The notes below the pieces were generated by a model. It worked only from the letters and a program-made list of their open reading frames with translations, was not told the origin of the DNA and searched no databases. A stretch of 9,828 nt of DNA from Cytophagales bacterium (GTDB lineage Bacteria; Bacteroidota; Bacteroidia; Cytophagales; Cytophagaceae): positions 1 to 9,828 of the forward strand of contig JANYCO010000342.1 of the NCBI GenBank assembly GCA_025360235.1. Direction: 5' to 3'. Shown here in pieces: positions 1-6,276 of the stretch. Position numbers and translations under genes: made by a program. Each line of letters starts with the position of its first letter. The first letter of the stretch is position 1.

Positions 1-1045
1 CTACATAATTTTTCTTGATCACAATCGTGGTGCCGTTGCTAATAGAATTAATCCCTATCTGATTGTTACCTGAAACAGTATTTCCAAAAACAAGGATATT
101 GGTACATGCACTTATTAATATTCCATGCTCATTATTCCCCATGTCTGTAAAACCTGTAGCTGCAGTTCCAATAAGATTCCCGATAATCCTTGAATTAGTA
201 AGATTTGCAAAATAAACTCCTCCCTGACCATTTGCTGAAACCACATTAGCAGAATCTGTTGTTATGCCTCCTACTTTATTATTATTACCTCCTCCATAGA
301 AATTAACACCATGATAGGCGTTGGCAAGTGCTACTGTTCCGGTTTTATCCAAACCTATATAATTCCCGATAACCACATTGTTTGAACTTGTATTAACTTC
401 AAGACCATGTGCTGTAAGATTTCCAGAGATAATATTTCTTTCTGCAACTGTAATGCCACCAAAAATATTACCACTTGCATTAAATCCGCAACAACCATTA
501 ATTAAAATAGCTGCAGCATGATTTGGTACAGCTGCCGTTCCTGCCAGATTAGTCCCTATATAACATCCCTTAATCTTATTGTTGGGTGATTGAATTAATA
601 TTCCCTGTGCGCTACAGTTATTAATGGCAAACCCCTTGATTGTTGTACCAGCAGCTGCCACACCACTGTTGATCACAAATGCCTGACTGGCGGAGTTCTT
701 TAATTCGATCATAGGTGTTGGTGCTCCTGGGACATAACCCGGTTGAGTAGTTGCATCTATAATCATATCTCTTATGATCGTAAAACTGCCTCCTGAAAGA
801 GCAATGGAATATTGTCCAGCGGGTAGAATTGCAAAGTTGATTTGATGAGGCCCGGCGGAAGCATCTCCATTGGCAGTATTGATACAATAGCGAATATCAC
901 CAATGGTGCCCGCTCCGGCTCCGGCATCACCTAGAGCATTTACGGTATAGACAGTTGCATATCCGTTTTGAAGGAAAATTCCCAATAAAAATAAAGACAG
1001 GGAAAATTTTAGAAAATTCGGTCTTATTCTGGTTCTAATTAACAT
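1..1045 (-). CDS. Secreted right-handed parallel beta-helix repeat protein (5' part; runs off the left edge)
   Basis: Reading leftwards from ATG at 1045, the frame stays open for 348 codons to base 2 with no stop, so only the N-terminal part is present. Residues 1-30 are a Sec signal peptide: basic n-region RTRIRP, hydrophobic core FSLSLFLLGIF, likely cleavage after NGYA. The next stretch (about 31-60, YTVNALGDAGAG...IRYCINTANGD) resembles the N-terminal cap seen in CSLREA-type beta-helix proteins (pattern SGAGSLRxAIxxAN). After about residue 125 come irregular Asn/Gly-rich rungs with recurring GxYIGT/GNYIGL/GNLIGT plus a following (A/K)TGT-like turn near 160-170, 228-237 and 288-297, the signature of right-handed parallel beta-helix (pectate-lyase-like) repeats. 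Such proteins are exported surface or secreted proteins, some polysaccharide-active, many adhesive or of unknown role. No catalytic residues can be assigned. A C-terminal sorting domain would lie outside the window. It is divergent from the 1145 gene. Confidence 0.86.
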   Translation of the reverse strand, partial: MLIRTRIRPNFLKFSLSLFLLGIFLQNGYATVYTVNALGDAGAGAGTIGDIRYCINTANGDASAGPHQINFAILPAGQYSIALSGGSFTIIRDMIIDATTQPGYVPGAPTPMIELKNSASQAFVINSGVAAAGTTIKGFAINNCSAQGILIQSPNNKIKGCYIGTNLAGTAAVPNHAAAILINGCCGFNASGNIFGGITVAERNIISGNLTAHGLEVNTSSNNVVIGNYIGLDKTGTVALANAYHGVNFYGGGNNNKVGGITTDSANVVSANGQGGVYFANLTNSRIIGNLIGTAATGFTDMGNNEHGILISACTNILVFGNTVSGNNQIGINSISNGTTIVIKKNYV

Positions 1046-1108
1046 ATTCTGAGTCAGTAAGGAGTGTCTAGCTTATACGTAAGGAAAGAACAGGGGTTTC
1101 GGTTTAAA

Positions 1109-1139
1109 TAATTTTGATTACTTTTAACAATCTTTTAAC
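1109..1139 (+). promoter_or_regulatory. Possible -7 box and paired CTTTTAAC repeats upstream of the 1145 gene
   Basis: TAATTTTG at 1109-1116 matches the Bacteroidota -7 consensus TAnnTTTG, but no TTG lies 17-23 bases upstream, so the promoter call is weak. Just downstream, CTTTTAAC occurs at 1121-1128 and again at 1132-1139, an 11-base spacing of about one helical turn. The pair sits in what would be the 5' leader and could be an operator or chance in AT-rich DNA. No matching box was found for the divergent beta-helix gene in 1046-1144. Confidence 0.25.
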
Positions 1140-1144
1140 CCTTT

Positions 1145-2137
1145 TTGAAATACTCTTTTGTGAAAAAACTGGCTTTGTTTTGTCTGCTCGCACTTTTTGT
1201 GCACCACTCCTATTCCCAATACATCAATACCTCGTACAATGATGCGCAAGAAGTTAAAAAACGAACATTACTAGTTGTATTGCCTGAAGACAATAAAGAC
1301 ATAATCGCAAGCCTGGAACAAGAAAGTGAAGCTTTCGTTGCTCTTTATAAAAATGATATGGAAGGTCAGCGTCAAGCATTGAAATGGGCGGTTCTAAATT
1401 GTTGGAAATTAAGTCATGATCCTGTTATTACTTCTATGAAAGAAGCTCGGTCTCTTATAAAAGCCTCTCCGGATAAATATGCTTTGATGAAAGTCGGAGA
1501 ACAATTTCAGGACAGATATTATATAAAAAGTGCTGCGGAACCGGCACAAACTGCCTGGGAGAAAATAGACGAAAAATTCATTTACAATTTTTCCAAACGT
1601 TATAATGTACGTATGTTAGGTATTACAACGCTCACAATAGAGATTCCAAAAAAAATCATGGAGATTTATTTGCCAAAAATATCTCCGTCTGAAGGCGACT
1701 ATCTATTTGCGTTAAAGCAGATGCAATATACCATCACTAAAATCCTGGAATCAGAAGGAAATACTGCCAACAAACTATACCGCTCCTTGAATCCTGATCA
1801 ACTCAAAAATAAAATAGTATTACTTGATGCGATGGAAGTAGATGGTAAAACGGACGACATTAAAAAAATATATCCCTACCCTTTTAAAATTACTAATTAT
1901 AAGGAAGTCGAGAATGTTATAAGAGCTAATGATACCAGCTATGCAGTAATTCAATGTTCCAGATTTGATGGAACAAATAGCAACTTTATTATATCCAATG
2001 CAGGCAACGGAAAGATTTATAGTTATTTTACTGGCCTTACTTTTCATTATGGTCAACGAAACGGATCTTATTCCATTAAGGTCATTTACCCAAAAATAAC
2101 CCGATTTCTTCTTGAAAGATTTGTAAGCGGAAATTAA
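1145..2137 (+). CDS. Exported protein of unknown function (330 aa)
   Basis: No ATG is available. The first usable start after the in-frame stop at 1136-1138 is TTG 1145 (MKYSFVKKLAL...), with GTG 1160 (MKKLALFCLL...) an equally sensible alternative; both keep the signal peptide. A hydrophobic core (LALFCLLALFV) and the ending SYSQ before YINTS give a typical Bacteroidota Sec signal peptide, so the mature protein is periplasmic or outer-membrane associated; no lipobox Cys is seen. The mature part begins with a short strand RTLLVVLPED (40-49), continues with a mainly helical middle including ALKWAVLNCWKL (78-89), and ends with a beta-rich region containing KKIYPYPFKIT (240-250) and SYAVIQC (265-271). 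The general pattern (RTLLVVL, then a YPYPFKI segment with SYAVI) recalls exported hypothetical proteins of Bacteroidota, from memory only. No enzyme motif is recognised. Its stop lies 2 bases from the convergent 2140 gene. Confidence 0.8.
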   Translation: MKYSFVKKLALFCLLALFVHHSYSQYINTSYNDAQEVKKRTLLVVLPEDNKDIIASLEQESEAFVALYKNDMEGQRQALKWAVLNCWKLSHDPVITSMKEARSLIKASPDKYALMKVGEQFQDRYYIKSAAEPAQTAWEKIDEKFIYNFSKRYNVRMLGITTLTIEIPKKIMEIYLPKISPSEGDYLFALKQMQYTITKILESEGNTANKLYRSLNPDQLKNKIVLLDAMEVDGKTDDIKKIYPYPFKITNYKEVENVIRANDTSYAVIQCSRFDGTNSNFIISNAGNGKIYSYFTGLTFHYGQRNGSYSIKVIYPKITRFLLERFVSGN

Positions 2138-2139
2138 AT

Positions 2140-3135
2140 TTAGTAAGGCAACGTAATCGAATCCGGCTCCACCAACTCAAATGTATAATCATTAATCAAA
2201 AAACTAATCGGGGCATTTGGGAAAACGATAATTTCACTCATCGAAATTCCCCAAGGCTTCCAATAATTTGCCAATACCTGGCCAAACATTTCATCGTCCC
2301 AAACCTCAAACAATTGTTTTTGCGTCTGAACTTCTGTTATCAAAGGTTCAACGAAAACTTTCTCTTCTGTAATATGAATGCTATATTCAGGAAAACGTTT
2401 CAGCAAATAATTGGAATAAATGAATCTTCCACAAAGTTCTTCAAACTGGATTGGGTGTAAAATTTTGTCAGAAAATTTTCCCACCAACTCCTTGTGGTAC
2501 TTGGCATTTTCGCCATTATCCTGAAGACAACAAACAATTCCAAAATCATTCATTCCCAAAGAAAAATTCAGTTTATTGGTTTCGTCTTTATAATTGAAAA
2601 CGTCTTTGGAGTATTTGATCCTTACCACTTCAATCGACCAAGGTTTAAATCCCTTATATTCCATAGGAACTACAAGTGACTGCAACATCAGATGTAGATT
2701 TTTAAACCTGGTTTGCAAATAAGAAGACAAAACAAATTTTTCCCCTCTTCGCTGTTGCTCTTTTAGAGCATTGTTTAAATCATTGTATAAAATTCCATAG
2801 ACCAGTTTTGCCATCCATTGAAACAATTTTTCTTCCGGCAATTTTTTCACTTCCTCATACCCGGCTGAAAATACTTTTTGAATTTCTGCTTCCAAAGGTT
2901 CGATGGCATTTTTAATAACGGTTGCTGAACAAGGCAATTTTAAATTTGAGTATTTAGTAATGTTGCCATCTCCTAACATTGTAAACGTTTTATCTCTTAA
3001 GGAATAACGATCCATTATCCATTCAGGGAAAACCTGAATTTGTTCTTCAGGAGAAATAATTTTTTCCCCTGTCAGAAAACATTCGTCAGGGCTTAATTTT
3101 AAATCTGCGAAAGGGCTGTATAGTTGGATTGTCAT
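2140..3135 (-). CDS. Conserved hypothetical protein, possibly a degenerate HNH-like protein (331 aa)
   Basis: I start it at ATG 3135 (MTIQLYSPFADLKL). A longer frame from TTG 3336 exists, but its 67 extra residues are low-complexity basic sequence read through the inverted-repeat element and are not believable. No signal peptide or membrane segment, so cytoplasmic. The N-terminal order CFLTGEK (19-25), VFPEWIMDRYSL (35-46), LKLPCSATVIKNAIEPLE (65-82), then EKLFQWMAKLVYGILYNDL (102-120) parallels HNH-type proteins that read CxxTG...EHxxPxWI...IPxCxxCNxxxxxxLE. Here the expected His and the second Cys pair are missing (Gln/Phe, and SATV), so nuclease activity looks lost. The C-terminal part has FSLGMNDFGIVCCLQDNGEN (191-210) and HPIQFEELCGRFIYSNYLL (227-245). 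The HNH link is inference from pattern only. It is convergent with the 1145 gene, and the upstream coiled-coil gene points the same way but is separated by the repeat. Confidence 0.82.
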   Translation of the reverse strand: MTIQLYSPFADLKLSPDECFLTGEKIISPEEQIQVFPEWIMDRYSLRDKTFTMLGDGNITKYSNLKLPCSATVIKNAIEPLEAEIQKVFSAGYEEVKKLPEEKLFQWMAKLVYGILYNDLNNALKEQQRRGEKFVLSSYLQTRFKNLHLMLQSLVVPMEYKGFKPWSIEVVRIKYSKDVFNYKDETNKLNFSLGMNDFGIVCCLQDNGENAKYHKELVGKFSDKILHPIQFEELCGRFIYSNYLLKRFPEYSIHITEEKVFVEPLITEVQTQKQLFEVWDDEMFGQVLANYWKPWGISMSEIIVFPNAPISFLINDYTFELVEPDSITLPY

Positions 3136-3176
3136 TTGGTAAAGGCTTAGCCGTAATTTTGTTTTTATAATACGCC

Positions 3177-3337
3177 ATTGCGAACGATGGGAGCGATAGC
3201 GGCCTTCGTGAAGCAATCCCCTCCCCAGTTGCATGGAATTCATGAATAACGTTGATCTAATTAATGTATAGTCCTCTTTGTTACTAACGGATTGCTTCGT
3301 CGCCAATCCACCCGCTGGCGGAAAGGTTTCTCGCAAT
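3177..3337. repeat. 161-bp inverted-repeat element (likely dispersed non-coding repeat)
   Basis: The outer ends are ATTGCGA (3177-3183) and its complement TCGCAAT (3331-3337). The inner ends of the arms are GAAGCAATCC (3210-3219) and its complement GGATTGCTTC (3289-3298). The two arms are thus about 43 and 49 bp, matching best at both termini and diverging in the middle, around a 69-bp AT-rich centre (3220-3288). The right arm also holds a small CCGC-TG-GCGG hairpin. The arms are richer in GC than the flanks, and they account for the spurious N-terminal extension of the neighbouring ORF. Sequences with the flavour AGATTGCTTCGTCG...CTCGCAAT are common intergenic repeats in Bacteroidota genomes (recalled, not searched). 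There is no ORF of its own and no clear target-site duplication. Confidence 0.7.
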
Positions 3338-3357
3338 TATGGAAATGGCGTTTATCG

Positions 3358-4311
3358 TTATTCGATCGTATTCATTTTATTCTTTACAACATCCACCGCC
3401 GTTTTCATTTTTTCTACATCTATGGCCGCCGCCGCCTGATCTTTTTGGTTTTGTTCTTTTTGTTTTAGAAACTCCACCATATCTGCAGCGTTTTTCTTTT
3501 GTTTGGCTTCGAGGTCCACTCTGTTTTGTTTGTTTTTTGCGAGGTCTTTTGCCAATCGCTCTCCTTCGTTCACTTTCTCCTTCTGCACCTTCACAGCATC
3601 GGTAAGTGCTTTCTTTTCTTCGTTCGTTTGCAATTGACCTTCTTTGGCGTGTTGCACTGCTTTGATGTTTTCAGAATTTTGAAGTGCCACCTTTTGTTCA
3701 GCCAAATTATTATCAATCTCTCTGTTTAGTCGAACATAATCTTCTTTGTTGACTTTCAGTTTATCTTCCAACTCCACTTTCTGAACACCACTGTTGTCTA
3801 TTTTATCTTGCAGATCAATTCCTTCGTTCACTTCTTTTTCATGAATCTTTGTAGCTGCAAGCAACGCTCCTTCGGCATCCTCAATCTGTTTATTGATATC
3901 ATCTCGGTAGGCACTCACGGCAAATTCATAAAGCATTTTCTCTGCACCTTTGTATTCCGCTTCTGATTCTTTGGAAACAAACTTTGCTCCAAGATCTATT
4001 GCCCACCACACTTTCGCTCCTGTTGCTGTTGCGCTTACAATCGAAAATACTCTGCAAGGATAGCTGCTTATCGCCTTCATATCTGCTGCATGGATCAGGA
4101 GTACTCCATTACTTGATGAAGTCTTCCCATAAGCTTTGAGGTATTTTGACCAAAGTTTTTCAACATCCTTTTTATCCAACTCCAATGAAACATACATTCC
4201 TGTACGGGAAATATTTTCAACCATCTCTGAAGATTCCTGAATTTTTATTTTCTGGGCTTTCACAACACCAATCGAAAACAACAGAAAAAATAGTAGTAAC
4301 TTCTTATGCAT
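3358..4311 (-). CDS. Exported coiled-coil protein of unknown function (317 aa)
   Basis: ATG 4311 gives MHKKLLLFFLLFSIGVVKAQ, a clean signal peptide cleaved after KAQ, so it acts in the periplasm or at the envelope. Residues about 21-135 form a compact N-terminal domain (GMYVSLELDKKDVEKLWSKY at 38-57, CRVFSIVSATATGAKVWWAI at 86-105, with a single Cys). From about 137 to the end the sequence is almost all heptad-like Lys/Glu/Gln/Ala helix (for example KVELEDKLKVNKEDYVRLNR at 178-197), a long coiled coil of roughly 180 residues that invites oligomerisation or tethering. There is no transmembrane segment after the signal peptide and no known enzyme motif. The family looks like one of the exported hypothetical proteins found in Bacteroidota; its role is unknown. 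It is divergent from the epimerase gene (69 bases between starts) and has a good promoter in that gap. The start codon lies in the perfect palindrome TTATGCATAA (4304-4313). Confidence 0.85.
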   Translation of the reverse strand: MHKKLLLFFLLFSIGVVKAQKIKIQESSEMVENISRTGMYVSLELDKKDVEKLWSKYLKAYGKTSSSNGVLLIHAADMKAISSYPCRVFSIVSATATGAKVWWAIDLGAKFVSKESEAEYKGAEKMLYEFAVSAYRDDINKQIEDAEGALLAATKIHEKEVNEGIDLQDKIDNSGVQKVELEDKLKVNKEDYVRLNREIDNNLAEQKVALQNSENIKAVQHAKEGQLQTNEEKKALTDAVKVQKEKVNEGERLAKDLAKNKQNRVDLEAKQKKNAADMVEFLKQKEQNQKDQAAAAIDVEKMKTAVDVVKNKMNTIE

Positions 4312-4349
4312 AATCCTAAAACTTATAGTACCTTAAAGATATATTGCTG

Positions 4350-4381
4350 CAAATTTACACCAAATAAGATACCAATAACAA
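4350..4381 (-). promoter_or_regulatory. Bacteroidota-type promoter for the coiled-coil gene
   Basis: On the minus strand, TAAATTTG (4357-4350) matches the -7 consensus TAnnTTTG exactly, and TTG (4381-4379) lies 21 bases upstream, within the 17-23 spacing known for Flavobacterium-type promoters. Transcription would begin a few bases further on, leaving a leader of roughly 30 bases before ATG 4311. The -33 TTG overlaps the first base of the divergent epimerase start codon. No equally good box is seen for the epimerase gene. Confidence 0.5.
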
Positions 4382-5304
4382 TGCAAAAGAATATTCTTAT
4401 CACCGGGGGCACAGGACTGGTTGGGACACGCCTGGCTGAGATCCTGATTCGGAAAGGGTATCAGGTAAGCTTTCTAAGCCGGCAAGCCGGAGAAGGCAAA
4501 ATAAAGAAATACCTGTGGGACCTGAAAACAAAATACATAGACGAAGGAGCCATTCAAAAAGCAGATCATATTATCCATCTGGCGGGAGCTGGTGTCTTCG
4601 ACAAAAGATGGACTAAGGAGTATAAAAAAGAGATCCTGGAAAGTCGGGTAGATAGCACTGCTTTGCTGGCCGAAAAACTTTCTACCCTTAAACACAAGGT
4701 TAAATCTTTTATTTCCGCCTCTGCCATTGGAATTTATGGTTTCGACACCGGTGACTCCTGGCAAAACGAAACAGAACCTACAATAGTTGGAAAAGGTTTT
4801 CTCGCCGAGGTAACAGGAAAATGGGAGGCGTCGCTCAGTCCAATCGAAAAGTCTGGTTTGAGAACAGTCAAAATAAGAATCGGCATCGTCCTTTCCGGCC
4901 AAGGTGGGGCTTTGGAAGAATTATCCAAACCGATAAAGTATTTTGTTGGCAGTCCTATGGGGAAAGGCATTCAATACGTTTCCTGGATTCATGTAGACGA
5001 CCTCTGTGAAATGTTTATCACTGCTCTTGAGAACGAGAAAATGCAGGGCGCATACAATGCTGCTGCGCCAGATCCGGTAACTAATAAAATGCTTACAATA
5101 GAGATTGCTTCTGTATTGAAAAGGCCTTTGTGGCTTCCAAATATACCTGCTTTTGTATTGAATTTGATTCTTAGTTCTGAGAAAGCCGCTATATTGTTGG
5201 GTGGGAACCGGGTTTCTACAGAGAAAATCGTAGAGGCAGGGTTCAAATTTAACTATCCTAATCTTAAACCCGCATTAGAAGATCTATTTGAAAACAATAA
5301 ATAA
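4381..5304 (+). CDS. TIGR01777-family NAD(P)-binding epimerase/oxidoreductase (YfcH/SDR39U1-like, 307 aa)
   Basis: Atypical short-chain dehydrogenase of the TIGR01777 group, a cytoplasmic family whose physiological substrate is poorly defined. The Rossmann nucleotide-binding motif GGTGLVG (9-15) directly follows the first strand KNILIT. Other family hallmarks are HLAGAGV (66-72), the active-site region SASAIGIYG (112-120), VKIRIGIVLS (163-172), GKGIQYVSWIHVDDL (194-208) and GAYNAAAP (223-230). The C-terminal part (about 246-300: LKRPLWLPNIPAFVL, GGNRVSTEKIVEAGFKF, NYPNLKPALEDL) is the DUF1731 domain. Length fits the usual ~300 aa. I chose ATG 4381 because the fold starts at once. An upstream in-frame ATG at 4306 would add 25 residues with no family match, and that ATG lies in the palindrome over the divergent gene's start. 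It carries a canonical-looking catalytic Tyr region but no typical YxxxK, as is usual for this group. Confidence 0.93.
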   Translation: MQKNILITGGTGLVGTRLAEILIRKGYQVSFLSRQAGEGKIKKYLWDLKTKYIDEGAIQKADHIIHLAGAGVFDKRWTKEYKKEILESRVDSTALLAEKLSTLKHKVKSFISASAIGIYGFDTGDSWQNETEPTIVGKGFLAEVTGKWEASLSPIEKSGLRTVKIRIGIVLSGQGGALEELSKPIKYFVGSPMGKGIQYVSWIHVDDLCEMFITALENEKMQGAYNAAAPDPVTNKMLTIEIASVLKRPLWLPNIPAFVLNLILSSEKAAILLGGNRVSTEKIVEAGFKFNYPNLKPALEDLFENNK

Positions 5305-5325
5305 GCCTTGTTTTTTAAACCTAAA

Positions 5326-5334
5326 TGTGGATAA
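5326..5334 (-). other. Single perfect DnaA-box-like 9-mer in the epimerase-LOG gap
   Basis: TTATCCACA on the minus strand (TGTGGATAA on the plus strand) is the consensus DnaA box. It overlaps a small palindrome, GTGG-ATAA-CCAC (5327-5338). It is the only perfect copy I noticed, and no AT-rich unwinding region, box cluster or dnaA/dnaN gene accompanies it, so it is not evidence of an origin. It may be chance, or a titration/regulatory site. Confidence 0.2.
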
Positions 5335-5376
5335 CCACGTTTAACATAACAGATCATTTATTAAATTTTTTACCCG

Positions 5377-6192
5377 ATGAACGAATATAAAGAAAAAGGA
5401 GATGGTCTCAGTGAAGGCAATATCTCCAACAACGACGAAATGCAAGAACAAAAAATCAACAAACTACAGGAAAAACAACTTCACCCGGACGAAGAAAAAA
5501 GAATCCGAAAAGCCTTTAAAGACAGAGACTGGAACGAAATAAAAAGTGCCGACTCCTGGGCTATCTTTAAAATAATGGGGGAGTTTGTAGAAGGGTTTGA
5601 CAAACTCGCCAAGATAGGGCCTTGTGTTTCTATCTTTGGCTCTGCACGTACTTCACCCGACAATCCTTACTATGAAATGGCTGTAGAAATTGCAGCGAAA
5701 TTAGTGCGTCATGGTTACGGTGTCATCACAGGTGGTGGGCCTGGGATCATGGAAGCTGGAAATAAAGGCGCTTTCCTTCAAGGTGGTAAATCCGTAGGAC
5801 TGAATATTCACTTACCTTTTGAGCAAACACATAATCACTACATAGATCGTGACAAAGTGATTGACTTTGATTATTTCTTTGTGCGAAAAACAATGTTTAT
5901 CAAATACTCTCAGGGATTTGTAGTAATGCCAGGTGGCTTTGGTACACTAGACGAGCTCTTCGAAGCCATCACGCTTATTCAAACTAAGAAAATAGGAAAG
6001 TTTCCGATTATTTTGGTAGGAAAAGATTACTGGGGTGGATTGATTAGCTGGATCAAAGAAACAATGATCAAGAAAGAACACAATGCCAATCCGGAAGACC
6101 TTGATATTTTCAGCTTGGTAGATACTCCTACAGAAGCGGTAAAAGTAATCGACGAATTCTATTCGAAATATTTATTGCAACCGAACTTCTAA
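5377..6192 (+). CDS. LOG-family protein, TIGR00730 (cytokinin riboside 5'-monophosphate phosphoribohydrolase-like, 271 aa)
   Basis: A Rossmann-fold hydrolase family that cleaves the N-glycosidic bond of nucleoside 5'-monophosphates. Plant and some bacterial members release cytokinin bases; others act on AMP or pyrimidine nucleotides, so the exact substrate here is open. Visible motifs: VSIFGSAR (84-91), VITGGGPGIMEAGNKGA (116-132), the phosphate/substrate Arg-Lys pair in FFVRKTMF (167-174), and the family signature MPGGFGTLDELFEA (184-197) with the catalytic Glu of PGGxGTxxE. Residues 1-80 are a charged, largely helical extension (KINKLQEKQLHPDEEKRIRK) absent from the ~190-aa short LOG proteins but common in longer Bacteroidota homologues. 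Start ATG 5377 follows a 72-base gap after the epimerase stop; an upstream TAAATTTT (5363-5370) is only a poor -7 box. No signal peptide; cytoplasmic. A strong hairpin terminator follows. Confidence 0.93.
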   Translation: MNEYKEKGDGLSEGNISNNDEMQEQKINKLQEKQLHPDEEKRIRKAFKDRDWNEIKSADSWAIFKIMGEFVEGFDKLAKIGPCVSIFGSARTSPDNPYYEMAVEIAAKLVRHGYGVITGGGPGIMEAGNKGAFLQGGKSVGLNIHLPFEQTHNHYIDRDKVIDFDYFFVRKTMFIKYSQGFVVMPGGFGTLDELFEAITLIQTKKIGKFPIILVGKDYWGGLISWIKETMIKKEHNANPEDLDIFSLVDTPTEAVKVIDEFYSKYLLQPNF

Positions 6193-6230
6193 CACGGATT
6201 TGAGAGATTACAGGATTTCACAGATTTTTT
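6191..6230. repeat. A(C/G)GATTT-type dispersed repeat tract after the LOG gene
   Basis: Just after the LOG stop there is a run of imperfect ~10-base units, CACGGATTTG, GAGATTAC, AGGATTTCAC and AGATTTTTT. This motif style (ACGGATTTCACAGATTT) is a familiar intergenic repeat in Bacteroidota genomes, recalled rather than searched. It lies between the stop codon and the terminator hairpin, so it is transcribed in the 3' end of the LOG message. No ORF. Confidence 0.45.
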
Positions 6231-6232
6231 CG

Positions 6233-6276
6233 GAGAAGAACACCTATCTTTAAAACGACAGGTGTTCTTCTCTTTT
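6233..6276 (+). terminator. Intrinsic terminator with perfect 13-bp stem between convergent genes
   Basis: GAGAAGAACACCT (6233-6245) and AGGTGTTCTTCTC (6260-6272) are perfect complements around a 14-base loop, followed on the plus strand by TTTT (6273-6276). This fits termination of the LOG transcript. On the minus strand the hairpin begins 2 bases after the GNAT-like gene's stop but is followed by CCGAAAAAA rather than a U-run. It would protect that 3' end more than terminate it, unless it works without a U-tract. Confidence 0.8.

Noticed and set aside
621..887. Short minus-strand frame inside the beta-helix gene
   Set aside because: It lies in another frame of the 348-codon beta-helix reading frame and yields a basic, Cys-rich sequence without family likeness.
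3136..3336. N-terminal extension of the 2140-3135 gene to a TTG at 3336
   Set aside because: It is read through the inverted-repeat element, has no protein-like character, and the family-like sequence begins at ATG 3135.
3339..3729. Plus-strand open frames opposite the coiled-coil gene
   Set aside because: They are shadows of the Lys/Glu-rich minus-strand gene, giving Phe/Leu/Ser-rich sequence with no domain or promoter.
4306..4380. Longer start of the epimerase at ATG 4306
   Set aside because: It adds 25 residues before the Rossmann strand that always opens this family, and it overlaps the start codon of the divergent gene.
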